A stretch of 64,000 nt of DNA from Clostridiales bacterium (GTDB lineage Bacteria > Bacillota > Clostridia > Oscillospirales > Butyricicoccaceae): contig SFJM01000003.1 in the NCBI GenBank assembly GCA_004555915.1, positions 80,673 to 144,672 on the forward strand. The letters run 5' to 3'. A program made the position numbers and the translations under genes. Below are positions 32,695 through 41,203 of the stretch, one piece after another (within the stretch, counting starts at the first letter, position 1; every line of letters starts with the position of its first letter). The notes under the pieces are model-generated. The model was not told the origin of the DNA. It searched no databases and was given only the letters and a program-made list of their open reading frames with translations.

Positions 32695-33551
32695 CAGCGG
32701 TATCCTCCTTTCAGCCATGCTTCCAGACGATCCGCACATTCCTCCACCGTCAGTGCATCGGTTTCCAGCCCGGCATGGAGATTTTCATTCAATGCTTCCA
32801 GCAGCTGGACACTCTGGGGTGCCGCAAGGCCAAGGGAATGCAATCGTTTGGTCTGGACAAAAATCTCCCGCGGCGTGCCATCCAGTACCAGATGGCCGTT
32901 TTCCAGTACGGCAACCCGTTCCGCCTGTACCGCTTCATCCATATGATGGGTAATCAGCACAATGGTCATATGCTGCTTCTCATGCAGGGCATGCAGCACC
33001 CGCATGACATCTGCCCGGCCCTTGGGGTCCAGCATGGCAGTAGGCTCATCCAGTACAATACATTTGGGCTGCATCGCCAGTACGCCCGCAATGGCCACAC
33101 GCTGCTTCTGTCCGCCGGACAGCAAATGGGGCGCATGCATGCGATAGTCATACATCCCCACCAGCTTTAATGCTTCATCCACACGGCGGCGGATTTCCCG
33201 GGGTGCAATGCCCATATTTTCCAGTCCGAAGGCAACATCCTCTTCCACAACCGTTGCCACAATCTGGTTGTCCGGATTCTGAAATACCATACTGCATGCA
33301 CGGCGGATATCCCACAGCCGGTCCGCATCCATGGTATCTATGCCATCCACCCAGACCTGTCCGCCGGAGGGCAGGGCAATGGCATTGCAATGCCGCGCAA
33401 AGGTGGATTTGCCCGAACCGTTGCGGCCCAGGATTGCGGCAAACTGTCCATATGGAATGTGCAGATTGACGCCATCCAGTGCCACATGGGTGGTATGGGA
33501 TAAATCCGTATAACGATAGGTCAGGCTGTCCGCCCGAATCATTTCTGACAT
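32694..33551 (-). CDS. ecfA1: Energy-coupling factor ATPase EcfA1
   Basis: 285 residues. Walker A GRNGSGKST, Q-loop FQNPDNQIVATVVEEDVAFG, signature LSGGQKQRVAIAG, Walker B CIVLDEPTAMLDP and the THHMDEAV H-loop. The FQNPDNQ motif is diagnostic of EcfA1. The gene order ecfA1-ecfA2-ecfT is the classic Bacillota arrangement. The ATG follows AAAGGAAATGATATC. It begins 27 bases after the methyltransferase gene. Confidence 0.95.
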   Translation of the reverse strand: MSEMIRADSLTYRYTDLSHTTHVALDGVNLHIPYGQFAAILGRNGSGKSTFARHCNAIALPSGGQVWVDGIDTMDADRLWDIRRACSMVFQNPDNQIVATVVEEDVAFGLENMGIAPREIRRRVDEALKLVGMYDYRMHAPHLLSGGQKQRVAIAGVLAMQPKCIVLDEPTAMLDPKGRADVMRVLHALHEKQHMTIVLITHHMDEAVQAERVAVLENGHLVLDGTPREIFVQTKRLHSLGLAAPQSVQLLEALNENLHAGLETDALTVEECADRLEAWLKGGYR

Positions 33552-33578
33552 GATATCATTTCCTTTGAAAATTTCACA

Positions 33579-34448
33579 TTACCGGTTCGGGTTCACCCAA
33601 CGTGCCGTATTGCCGCAGGGCAGTGCATAACCGGTGGATTTCACCGGCAGACCCAGCTCCTGGCAGTCGATATGCCCGCCAAAGCGGGATGCTACGGTTG
33701 TACCCAGAATATAGCCCATGACAGCCGGTGCAAGACCGGTGGAATAGCTGTTGACCAGCATAAACAGCGGGTCATCTGACAATACCTGAGAAGTCAGCTG
33801 GATGAACTCCGCAATATCCTGTTCAATCTTCCACACCTGTCCGGTCGGGCCTCTGCCATAGCTGGGCGGGTCCATGATAATGCCGTCATATTTATGCCCG
33901 CGGCGGATTTCACGCTCTACAAATTTCTTGCAGTCATCTACAATCCAGCGAATCGGACGGTCCGCCAGACCGGATGCCACGGCATTTTCCTTTGCCCATT
34001 GGGTCATGCCCTTGGAGGCATCCACATGGCATACGCTGGCGCCGGCTGCCGCTGCCGCCAGTGTGGCGCCGCCGGTATAGGCAAACAGGTTGAGTACCCG
34101 TACCGGCTTGTCCGAATTCCGGATCAGCCCGTCAATATAATCCCAGTTTGCCGCCTGCTCCGGGAACAGGCCGGTATGCTTAAAGCTCATCGGCTTGATA
34201 TGGAAGGTCAGTTCCCGATAATGAATGTCCCACTGGGACGGTAATTTTTTGATATTCCATTTGCCGCCGCCGGAGGACGACCGGTGATAGGTAGCATCCG
34301 CGGTTTTCCATGCGGAAACGCCCTTCTGCTTCGGCCAGATCGCCTGCGGGTCCGGACGAACCAATACCTGCTTTCCCCAGCGTTCGACCTTCTCGCCGCC
34401 GCCGCAGTCCAGCACTTCAAATTCCTTCCATTTATCTGCAATCCACAT
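33579..34448 (-). CDS. Class I SAM-dependent methyltransferase (RlmI/RlmK-like)
   Basis: 289 residues. The Rossmann methyltransferase core shows motif I VLNLFAYTGGATLAAAAAGA, an acidic motif II in VCHVDASKGM, and motif IV IIMDPPSYGRGPTG; the DPPSYGRG form is typical of COG1092 rRNA methyltransferases (RlmI/RlmK C-terminal half). The N-terminal ~80 residues are basic and aromatic (WGKQVLVRPDPQAIW) rather than a full PUA domain. It probably modifies 23S rRNA cytosine or guanine, but the target cannot be read. It is placed between YgiQ and ecfA1 with gaps of about 30 bases. Confidence 0.8.
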   Translation of the reverse strand: MWIADKWKEFEVLDCGGGEKVERWGKQVLVRPDPQAIWPKQKGVSAWKTADATYHRSSSGGGKWNIKKLPSQWDIHYRELTFHIKPMSFKHTGLFPEQAANWDYIDGLIRNSDKPVRVLNLFAYTGGATLAAAAAGASVCHVDASKGMTQWAKENAVASGLADRPIRWIVDDCKKFVEREIRRGHKYDGIIMDPPSYGRGPTGQVWKIEQDIAEFIQLTSQVLSDDPLFMLVNSYSTGLAPAVMGYILGTTVASRFGGHIDCQELGLPVKSTGYALPCGNTARWVNPNR

Positions 34449-34479
34449 ACTGTTCTTTCTCCAACTATGTTTGTATCAT

Positions 34480-36462
34480 TTATCGTTTCTTCGGCTTTGC
34501 CCAGCCTGCTTTGCGTTTCTGATGGGGCTTCTGTCCGGTTTTGCCTGCCGGTCTGCCCGGCTTTGCCGCTGTACGGTTCTGCCGCGGATTCCGCTCCGGT
34601 CTTCCCTGCTTCTTCCCCTTTGGCTTGTCATGCAGGTGGGCAAAATGTTCATTCGGCTTCGGATGAATCAGACAGTCACGGGTATAGCCAATCAAATCTT
34701 CCCGTCCTGCCTGTAACAGGGCTTTGATGACAATGCCCCGTTTATCCGGCCGCCGCCATTGCAGCAGGGCACGCTGCATTTCCTTTTCCTCCGGGGTCTT
34801 GGCAACATATACCGGCTTCATGGTTCGCGGATCAACCTCGGAATAATACATTGCCGTGGATAACGTGCCCGGGGTAGGATAAAAATCCTGTACCTGCTGG
34901 GGCATATAGCCAATGGAATTGAGATATTCCGCCAGCTGAACCGCATCCCCCAGCTCCGCTCCCGGATGGGAGGACATCAGATAGGGCACCAGATACTGCT
35001 TTTTGCCCAGCTTCGCATTGATGCGCTCATACCGTTCCTTGAATTTCTGATAAACCGAAAAGGACGGCTTGCCCATATAATACAGCGCATGGTCACTCAT
35101 ATGCTCCGGTGCAACCTTCAGCTGTCCGCTGATATGATACTTGACCAGCTCCAGGAAAAATTCGTCATTGTCATCCGCCATCATATAGTCATACCGCAGG
35201 CCGGAACGGACAAAGACTTTTTTGATGCCGGGAATTTCCCGCAGCTTGCGCAGCAGGGTCAGATAATCACTGTGGTCTGCCCGCAGATTCTGGCACGCTT
35301 TGGGGAACAGACACCGCTTATTCTGGCACAGGCCATGCTTTTCCTGCTTGGCACAGGCTGGGAAGCGGAAATTTGCCGTAGGACCGCCCACGTCATGGAT
35401 ATAGCCCTTGAAATCCGGATGCTGTGCAATCTGTCTTGCCTCTGCCACCACGGATTCATGGGAACGGGCAGAAATATACCGTCCCTGATGGAATGCCAGG
35501 GAACAGAAATTACAGCCGCCAAAGCAGCCGCGATTATGAATAATGGAAAACTGTACCTCTGCAATGGCAGGTACGCCGCCCACCGCTTCATAGGACGGAT
35601 GATAGGTTCTCTGATAGGGCAAACCATAGACATGATCCATTTCCTCTGTGGTCAGCGGGATGGAGGGCGGATTCTGCACCAGCAGACGATGGCCATGCTT
35701 CTGTACCACAGCCTTGCCGGTCACATGATCCTGCTGGTCATACTGGATTTTCACGGACTCCGCATATTTCAGCTTATCCTCCAGTGTTTCCTCCCAGGAG
35801 GGACACCACACTGCCGGATAGGAAATATCTTCCTTCTCCTTTGTCAGATAAGCAACGCCGCGAATCTGCCGGACGACCTCGGTGCCATGCTTTCCGGCTT
35901 TGAGGTTTGCGGCAAGCTCCAGTACGGATTTTTCGCCCATGCCAAACATCAGGCCATCCGCACCGGTGTCCTGCAAAATGGAGGGCAGAATGCGGTCCGC
36001 CCAGTAATCATAATGGGCAAACCGGCGCAGGCTGGCTTCCAGTCCGCCCAGATAAATGGGCACATCCGGAAAGGCTTTGTGTGCCAGCTTCGCATAGACC
36101 GTCACCGCACGGTCGGGACGTTTTCCGCCCACACCGCCGGGAGAATAGGCATCATCATGCCGCCGTTTTTTTGCCGCGGTATAATGTGCCACCATGGAAT
36201 CAATATTGCCGCTGTTGATGAGTACGGCATACCGTGGCCGTCCCATAGCGACAAAATCCGCTTCGGAATGGAAATCCGGCTGGGATAAAATGGCGACACG
36301 ATATCCGGCATCCTCCAGCACACGGGAAATGACCGCTGTGCCAAAGGAAGGATGATCCACATAGGCATCACCTGTCACCAGCAGGAAATCGCAATAATAC
36401 CAGCCGCGTTCCAGCATATCTTCTTTTGAAATCGGCAGAAAGCCGCCCTGTTTCTTCGCCAT
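34480..36462 (-). CDS. YgiQ family radical SAM protein
   Basis: 660 residues. The N-terminal domain begins with FLPISKEDMLERGW, DYVDHPSFG-type residues (VDHPSFGTAVISR) and SPGGVGGKRPDRA, as in YgiQ. The radical SAM cluster motif is CFGGCNFC (CxxxCxxC), preceded by SIIHNRG and followed by SLAFHQGRYI. The C-terminal ~60 residues are Lys/Arg/Pro-rich and probably disordered (GKKQGRPERNPRQ, ending WAKPKKR). The function of YgiQ is unknown beyond [4Fe-4S]/SAM chemistry. The ATG at 36462 follows GAGGATC. Confidence 0.92.
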   Translation of the reverse strand: MAKKQGGFLPISKEDMLERGWYYCDFLLVTGDAYVDHPSFGTAVISRVLEDAGYRVAILSQPDFHSEADFVAMGRPRYAVLINSGNIDSMVAHYTAAKKRRHDDAYSPGGVGGKRPDRAVTVYAKLAHKAFPDVPIYLGGLEASLRRFAHYDYWADRILPSILQDTGADGLMFGMGEKSVLELAANLKAGKHGTEVVRQIRGVAYLTKEKEDISYPAVWCPSWEETLEDKLKYAESVKIQYDQQDHVTGKAVVQKHGHRLLVQNPPSIPLTTEEMDHVYGLPYQRTYHPSYEAVGGVPAIAEVQFSIIHNRGCFGGCNFCSLAFHQGRYISARSHESVVAEARQIAQHPDFKGYIHDVGGPTANFRFPACAKQEKHGLCQNKRCLFPKACQNLRADHSDYLTLLRKLREIPGIKKVFVRSGLRYDYMMADDNDEFFLELVKYHISGQLKVAPEHMSDHALYYMGKPSFSVYQKFKERYERINAKLGKKQYLVPYLMSSHPGAELGDAVQLAEYLNSIGYMPQQVQDFYPTPGTLSTAMYYSEVDPRTMKPVYVAKTPEEKEMQRALLQWRRPDKRGIVIKALLQAGREDLIGYTRDCLIHPKPNEHFAHLHDKPKGKKQGRPERNPRQNRTAAKPGRPAGKTGQKPHQKRKAGWAKPKKR

Positions 36463-36820
36463 ACGATCCTCGTTTCCGCATATACTTTGATTCAATTTAT
36501 ATCATACCACAGCAGGGCACAGGATGATACAGGTTTTTGTCACGAATTTAACGTAAATTTGTTGAAAAATTCCAACGTGTGTGTCAACTGCTCCCACAAA
36601 AAACCAAGCAAACCTTCTGCCTGCTCCGGTACGACATATGGAAATGAAAAAAGCACGCTTGCGCGTGCTGATTCGATGCAATTTTCCGGGTCTGCACCCA
36701 ACACCAAATCGCAACCCAGCGAAGCGGTTGGGATTTGGAAAGGAGGAGCAGCGGAATAAGCGAGCTCTGACTTTTTGAAAAAAAAAAGTCGGAGCAAGCG
36801 CTATGCAGCTTGCTCCGACG
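36463..36820. other. Region between ygiQ and the tRNA operon
   Basis: 358 bases. It contains the tRNA-operon terminator (36780-36819), a small AGCACGC/GCGTGCT hairpin (36653-36671), and AT-rich sequence before ygiQ. No integrase or attachment site is visible next to the tRNAs, and the overlapping ORF reading is not convincing. Confidence 0.5.
36780..36819 (-). terminator. Terminator of the tRNA operon
   Basis: GTCGGAGCAAGC (36788-36799) pairs perfectly with GCTTGCTCCGAC (36808-36819); the minus strand continues into a long T tract. It is 2 bases beyond the tRNA-Lys CCA end. Confidence 0.95.
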
Positions 36821-36896
36821 TGGTGGCCCATCGGGGGTTCGAACCCCGGACCCTCTGCTTAAAAGGCAGATGCTCTACCTGCTGAGCTAATGGACC
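36821..36896 (-). tRNA. tRNA-Lys (anticodon UUU)
   Basis: 76 bases with encoded CCA. The acceptor GGTCCAT pairs with ATGGGCC (one G-T), T-loop GGTTCGAACC, anticodon loop CTTTTAA. Last of five tRNAs in the operon. Confidence 0.97.
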
Positions 36897-36901
36897 GAAA
36901 C

Positions 36902-36976
36902 TGGCAGGGGCGGCAGGAGTTGAACCTGCGATACTAGAGTCAAAGTCTGGTGCCTTAACCACTTGGCGACGCCCCC
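36902..36976 (-). tRNA. tRNA-Gln (anticodon UUG)
   Basis: 75 bases with encoded CCA. Acceptor GGGGGCG pairs with CGCCCCT (terminal G-T), discriminator G73 as expected for glutamine, anticodon loop CTTTGAC. Confidence 0.95.
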
Positions 36977-37051
36977 ATAGCTTCGCAGGAACCGTAAAGC
37001 CCCTTATAAAAAATGTTCTTCACAATGTCCGACATCGTGAAGAAGTAAAAA

Positions 37052-37129
<78 letters not shown>

Positions 37130-37166
37130 ATATTCAACCTGACTGCACATTGGGACTCAATTAGAA

Positions 37167-37243
<77 letters not shown>

Positions 37244-37287
37244 ATACATGTCTTTTGTCTGTGCCTGCAATGTGATGTAAAATCAAG

Positions 37288-37361
37288 TGGAGCGGGTGAT
37301 GGGAATCGAACCCACGTGTTCAGCTTGGAAGGCTGACATTCTACCATTGAACTACACCCGC
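37288..37361 (-). tRNA. tRNA-Gly (anticodon UCC)
   Basis: 74 bases with CCA. Acceptor GCGGGTG pairs with CACCCGC; anticodon loop CTTCCAA; T-loop GGTTCGATTC. First tRNA after the promoter. Confidence 0.97.
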
Positions 37362-37383
37362 AGGCTTTTCACAATGCTTAATT

Positions 37384-37412
37384 AGTATAACAACGACAGG
37401 CGGAATTGTCAA
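37384..37412 (-). promoter_or_regulatory. Consensus promoter of the tRNA operon
   Basis: Minus strand TTGACA (37412-37407), 17-base spacer, TATACT (37389-37384), 23 bases before tRNA-Gly. A strong stable-RNA promoter. Confidence 0.92.
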
Positions 37413-37451
37413 GAGAAATTTCAATATTTTTTCAGAAAAAAGTCAAAACAA

Positions 37452-37661
37452 TCAGCCTGCGAAGTAAATGTTATACATCGTGACCGCCAGAACGCCCAGG
37501 AACAGGACAATCAGTGCACGGCTGAGCCAGTCCAGCTTCTTCTGCTTTTCCGCCGCTTCCTTGTTTTTGCCCAGTCGTTTCAGATCCTCCACCTGCCGCA
37601 TCAGGATGACAGACGGAACCAGAAGAATGACCAGAATGACAATTAAAATTGGTCTCCACAT
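37452..37661 (-). CDS. Small two-helix membrane protein, function unknown
   Basis: 69 residues. Two hydrophobic helices (~3-21, PILIVILVILLVPSVILM; ~48-66, ALIVLFLGVLAVTMYNIYF) flank a basic/acidic cytoplasmic-type loop (EDLKRLGKNKEAAEKQKKLDW). The start follows CGAGGTACATAACG. It lies just upstream of the tRNA promoter on the same strand. I do not recognise the family; the regular helix-loop-helix and ribosome site argue it is real. Confidence 0.6.
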   Translation of the reverse strand: MWRPILIVILVILLVPSVILMRQVEDLKRLGKNKEAAEKQKKLDWLSRALIVLFLGVLAVTMYNIYFAG

Positions 37662-37717
37662 CGTTATGTACCTCGAAATGTCGGAATAAATGTATTTCTA
37701 TCAATTGAAGTTTTCTC

Positions 37718-37930
37718 AAAGCCTCCCTCTTGGAGGGAGGTGGATTCGCCGCAGGCGAAGACGGAGGGAGTTGAAAGAGCAACTCTGCCGTATCAACCGA
37801 AACCTCTGTATGAAAAAGAAAAAGTACTGCTACTCCCTCAGTCACCTTCGGTGACAGCTCCCTCCTCTGAGGGAGCCTGCCCTCTCCGTCTGCGCCGCAG
37901 GCGCATCCACCTCTCCCAAAGGGAGAGGCA
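37718..37930. repeat. Three CTCCCTC-type palindromic elements in the clpE-side gap
   Basis: 37718-37772: GCCTCCCTC, GAGGGAGG, inner hairpin TTCGCC/GGCGAA, GGAGGGAGTT. 37832-37879: ACTCCCTC, inner hairpin GTCACC/GGTGAC, CTCCCTC, GAGGGAGCC. 37881-37930: CCCTCTCC, inner hairpin TGCGCC/GGCGCA, CTCTCCC, GGGAGAGG. The first is inverted relative to the others, and the third has drifted to CTCTCC arms with matching GGAGAG changes. Confidence 0.88.
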
Positions 37931-37957
37931 AGAAAGTCCTGCAAAAAATTTTTCGTT

Positions 37958-40285
37958 TTAAATCGTGTCGATGTGCACGCCGGTTTCATCCGCCGTCACA
38001 TGCGCACCGCTCAGCGGGTGCTCCCATGCGGCAATGATCCGGTTTGCCAGCTCATCTTCCACCTGTTTTTCAATCACACGGCGCAGGTTGCGTGCACCGA
38101 ACTTGACAGAGAACGAGTCCTCTACCAGATAATCCACCAGCGAATCATCCCAGCTCAGACGAATACCGCTTTCCTCCAGCGTTGCCTTCAGCTGGCCCAG
38201 CATAATGGCGGAAATGCCGCGGAAATCTTCCTTGGTCAGGTGGGTAAAGGAAATGATATCGTCAATACGGTTGAGGAATTCCGGCCGCATGATTTCCTCC
38301 AGTGCCTTCAGGGCACGGGCTTCACCCTGCTCGGAAACCGTCTTGCCAAAGCCCACCGAACCGCCGGAACGGTCAGATCCCGCATTGGAGGTCATGATAA
38401 TAATGGCATTTTCAAAGGAAACCGTCCGGCCCTGCGCGTCGGTAATTCTGCCGTCATCCAGTACCTGCAGCAGAATATTCAGGACATCCGGATGTGCCTT
38501 TTCAATTTCATCGAACAGCACAACCGAATACGGACGCCTGCGGATTTTTTCGGTCAGCTGGCCTGCTTCATCAAAGCCCACATAGCCCGGAGGGGAACCA
38601 ATCAGGCGGGAAACCGTATGCTTTTCCATATATTCCGACATATCCAGACGAATCAGGGATTCCGGCGTGTCGAACAGATCCTCTGCCAGCGCCTTGACCA
38701 GCTCGGTCTTACCTACGCCGGTGGGGCCGACAAACAGGAAGGATACCGGCTTATGCTTCGGGCTGATACCGGCACGGGAACGGCGTACCGCATGGGCAAC
38801 CGCGCTCACGGCCTTTTCCTGCCCTACAACACGCTGGTGCAGACGGTCCTCCAGACCAATCAGACGGGAGAATTCCTGCTCACACACCTTGGATGCGGGC
38901 ACGCCGGTCCACAGCTCAATGACGGATGCCAGATGCTCACTGGTCAGCCTGGGGGCGGGAATCTTGCGCAGCTCTGCCAGCTTGTTTTCGGTCTGCAGCT
39001 CCAGGCTCTTGAGCTCCGCCATTTTCTCATAGACCTCATTGTTCTGTTCCTGCTGCAGCAGCTCATCCTGCTGTACATGGATATCCGCCAGCTTATCCTG
39101 CAATTCCGGAATCTGTGCCGTTGCCGGACTGTCCAGATTCAGACGGGAGCAGGCTTCATCAATCAGGTCAATAGCCTTATCCGGCAGGTACCGGTCAGTA
39201 ATATAGCGTTCGGACAGGACGGCTGCCTGATGGCAGATTTCATCCGGAATGGTAACGCCATGGAAGGTTTCATAATAGGTGCGGATGCCCTGCAAAATCT
39301 TGGTGGTATCGGCAATGGAGGGCTCGCCGATGGAAACCGGCTGGAACCGGCGCTCCAGTGCCGCGTCCTTTTCAATATATTTGCGGTATTCCGCATAGGT
39401 GGTGGCACCAATGACCTGAATTTCACCGCGGGACAGGGCAGGCTTCAGGATATTGGCTGCATTCATGGAGCCCTCTGCATCACCGGCACCGATGATATTG
39501 TGTACCTCATCAATGACCAGGATGATATTGCCCAGGGATTTGACTTCGTTAATCAATCCCTTCATTCTGCCCTCAAACTGGCCGCGGAACTGGGTTCCGG
39601 CTACCAGAGCAGTCAGGTCAAGCAGGTGGACTTCCTTGTTTTTCAGTTTATAGGGTACATCGCCATTGGCAATGCGGATGGCAAGGCCTTCCGCCACGGC
39701 GGTCTTGCCCACACCCGGTTCACCGATCAGGCAGGGATTGTTTTTCTGCCGGCGGTTGAGAATCTGGATCACACGTTCGGTTTCGGTTTCCCGTCCAATG
39801 ATGGCATCCAGCTGATGCTGGCGGGCACGGGCGGTCAGATCGGTGCAGTAAGCGGACAGATTCTTGCGTTTTTTTGCCTCACGTTTTTTCTGCCGCAGCT
39901 CATCCCTGCTTTCCGCAGAGCTGCTGTCCTCACCTGCCTCCGGACGGGATGCCGATTCTTCTCCACGGGAGAACATTTTTTCCAGAAACGGCGGGAAGGT
40001 ATGGGTGCCGCCAAAATCGAAGGAGTCATCCGAATCACCTTCGCCCTGGCCATAATCCTCCTCATCCGGGGTTATTATTGGCAGATTTGCCATTTCATCG
40101 GTGATCTGATCCAGGTCATCTTCCGTGATGCCCATCTGGCGCATTAAGCCGTCAATCGGCTTGAGCCCCAGCTCACGGGCACATTTCAGGCAATAGCCTT
40201 CATTGGATGCGGAGCCTTCCTCCATCTTGGAGATAAACACGACTGCCACATTCTTGTGGCAGCGGGAGCAAAGTGGCATATGCAT
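37958..40285 (-). CDS. clpE: ATP-dependent Clp protease ATP-binding subunit, ClpE-like
   Basis: 775 residues. An N-terminal zinc finger, Cys6-x2-Cys9 and Cys32-x2-Cys35, is the ClpE hallmark; an acidic linker (~55-135) follows, replacing the N-domain repeats of ClpC. First AAA module: Walker A GEPGVGKTAV, IDEVHNIIGAG. A short coiled middle segment (QQDELLQQEQNNEVYEKM) precedes the second AAA module: GPTGVGKTEL, FDEIEKAHPDV. An SGIRL-type end (LEESGIRLSWDD) fits the D2 small domain. It unfolds stress-damaged proteins for ClpP. The ATG at 40285 is chosen; a second start (40279) is close. I saw no CtsR box upstream. Confidence 0.9.
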   Translation of the reverse strand: MHMPLCSRCHKNVAVVFISKMEEGSASNEGYCLKCARELGLKPIDGLMRQMGITEDDLDQITDEMANLPIITPDEEDYGQGEGDSDDSFDFGGTHTFPPFLEKMFSRGEESASRPEAGEDSSSAESRDELRQKKREAKKRKNLSAYCTDLTARARQHQLDAIIGRETETERVIQILNRRQKNNPCLIGEPGVGKTAVAEGLAIRIANGDVPYKLKNKEVHLLDLTALVAGTQFRGQFEGRMKGLINEVKSLGNIILVIDEVHNIIGAGDAEGSMNAANILKPALSRGEIQVIGATTYAEYRKYIEKDAALERRFQPVSIGEPSIADTTKILQGIRTYYETFHGVTIPDEICHQAAVLSERYITDRYLPDKAIDLIDEACSRLNLDSPATAQIPELQDKLADIHVQQDELLQQEQNNEVYEKMAELKSLELQTENKLAELRKIPAPRLTSEHLASVIELWTGVPASKVCEQEFSRLIGLEDRLHQRVVGQEKAVSAVAHAVRRSRAGISPKHKPVSFLFVGPTGVGKTELVKALAEDLFDTPESLIRLDMSEYMEKHTVSRLIGSPPGYVGFDEAGQLTEKIRRRPYSVVLFDEIEKAHPDVLNILLQVLDDGRITDAQGRTVSFENAIIIMTSNAGSDRSGGSVGFGKTVSEQGEARALKALEEIMRPEFLNRIDDIISFTHLTKEDFRGISAIMLGQLKATLEESGIRLSWDDSLVDYLVEDSFSVKFGARNLRRVIEKQVEDELANRIIAAWEHPLSGAHVTADETGVHIDTI

Positions 40286-40377
40286 AGGGGTATTTTTCCT
40301 TTCTTTGGTCGGGATTATGATCCCAAAAGCCTCCGGCGCACCGGAAGGCATATGATTTCTATGGTTTCAGAGGTCTC

Positions 40378-40438
40378 AAAGCCTCCCTCCTCTGCGGGGA
40401 GGTGGATTCGCTGAAGGCGAAAGACCGAGGGAGCCTTT
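40378..40438. repeat. CTCCCTC palindromic element upstream of clpE
   Basis: GCCTCCCTCCTCTGCGGGGAGG, inner hairpin TTCGCT/GGCGAA, then GAGGGAGCC. The central CTGCGGGG shows base changes compared with the other copies. It lies in the leader region of clpE (gap 40286-40478). Confidence 0.8.
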
Positions 40439-40478
40439 GCATCCTTTCGTTTCAAGGATCCTTCGCGCAGGGGATTTC

Positions 40479-41180
40479 CTAGTCCTGTACCGGGACGGTT
40501 TCAAACAGGGAAACGCCGTCATTCCAGCCCACCAGCCTGCTGGCAATGGCGGATTCGGACATAACAGCCGGCGACAGCAGGCCTGCGTCCGAATAAGCCG
40601 ACGGAACCACCAGCTTGATGGCCCACAGCACGATGGTACAAAGCACTACGCCGGTAATCAGCCCCACCAGGCCGCCCAGCAGCGCATTGAACGAATGGAT
40701 AACCGGAAGGCTGGCAATCAGGTCCAGCATGCCTACAACCAGATGAATGGCAATCCGCAGCACGATAAAGACAATGAAGAAAATCACAATATATGCCATC
40801 GCTTCGCCCACAGACCGGGCAATGGCAGCCAGCAGCGTTTCCGCCGGGTCCTCACTGGCCTCCAGTACCTCCGGTGAAATGCCATGGTCGGTCAGAATCA
40901 CCTGCAGGTAACCGGAAATACTGTTCCACAGGTCATTGGCAGAGCCGGTATATTCCTGCAGCTGGGGTACGTGCTGATTGACGGATCTGGTCAGGAATGG
41001 GGCGAACATGGCGCCAACCGGCCCCTTGAGCTGGGATGCGGCAACCAGCGCCACAAGCAGCGCCGCCAATGTGCCAAACGCACTGGCAATGGTGGCAATA
41101 AAACCCTTCCGGAATCCTACAATCACATATATCACGATAACAAGCAGAATCATCCAGTCAACAGTGGTCATATCTATCAT
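40479..41180 (-). CDS. CvpA family membrane protein
   Basis: 233 residues with four hydrophobic segments: VDWMILLVIVIYVIVG, IASAFGTLAALLVALVAAS, AYIVIFFIVFIVLRIAIH and LLGGLVGLITGVVLCTIVLW. The start FRKGFIATIAS is the CvpA signature region following the first helix. CvpA proteins are linked to colicin V production and membrane robustness in E. coli; in Bacillota their role is unclear. The start ATG follows AAAGGACGGA. It is third after truA and the DUF5711-like gene, with a 23-base gap. Confidence 0.85.
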   Translation of the reverse strand: MIDMTTVDWMILLVIVIYVIVGFRKGFIATIASAFGTLAALLVALVAASQLKGPVGAMFAPFLTRSVNQHVPQLQEYTGSANDLWNSISGYLQVILTDHGISPEVLEASEDPAETLLAAIARSVGEAMAYIVIFFIVFIVLRIAIHLVVGMLDLIASLPVIHSFNALLGGLVGLITGVVLCTIVLWAIKLVVPSAYSDAGLLSPAVMSESAIASRLVGWNDGVSLFETVPVQD

Positions 41181-41203
41181 TCCGTCCTTTCAAAGATACT
41201 TGG

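Noticed and set aside
36487..36759. Small plus-strand ORF before the tRNA operon
   Set aside because: It overlaps a promoter-like AT-rich area and hairpin; no ribosome site; translation looks like non-coding sequence read through.
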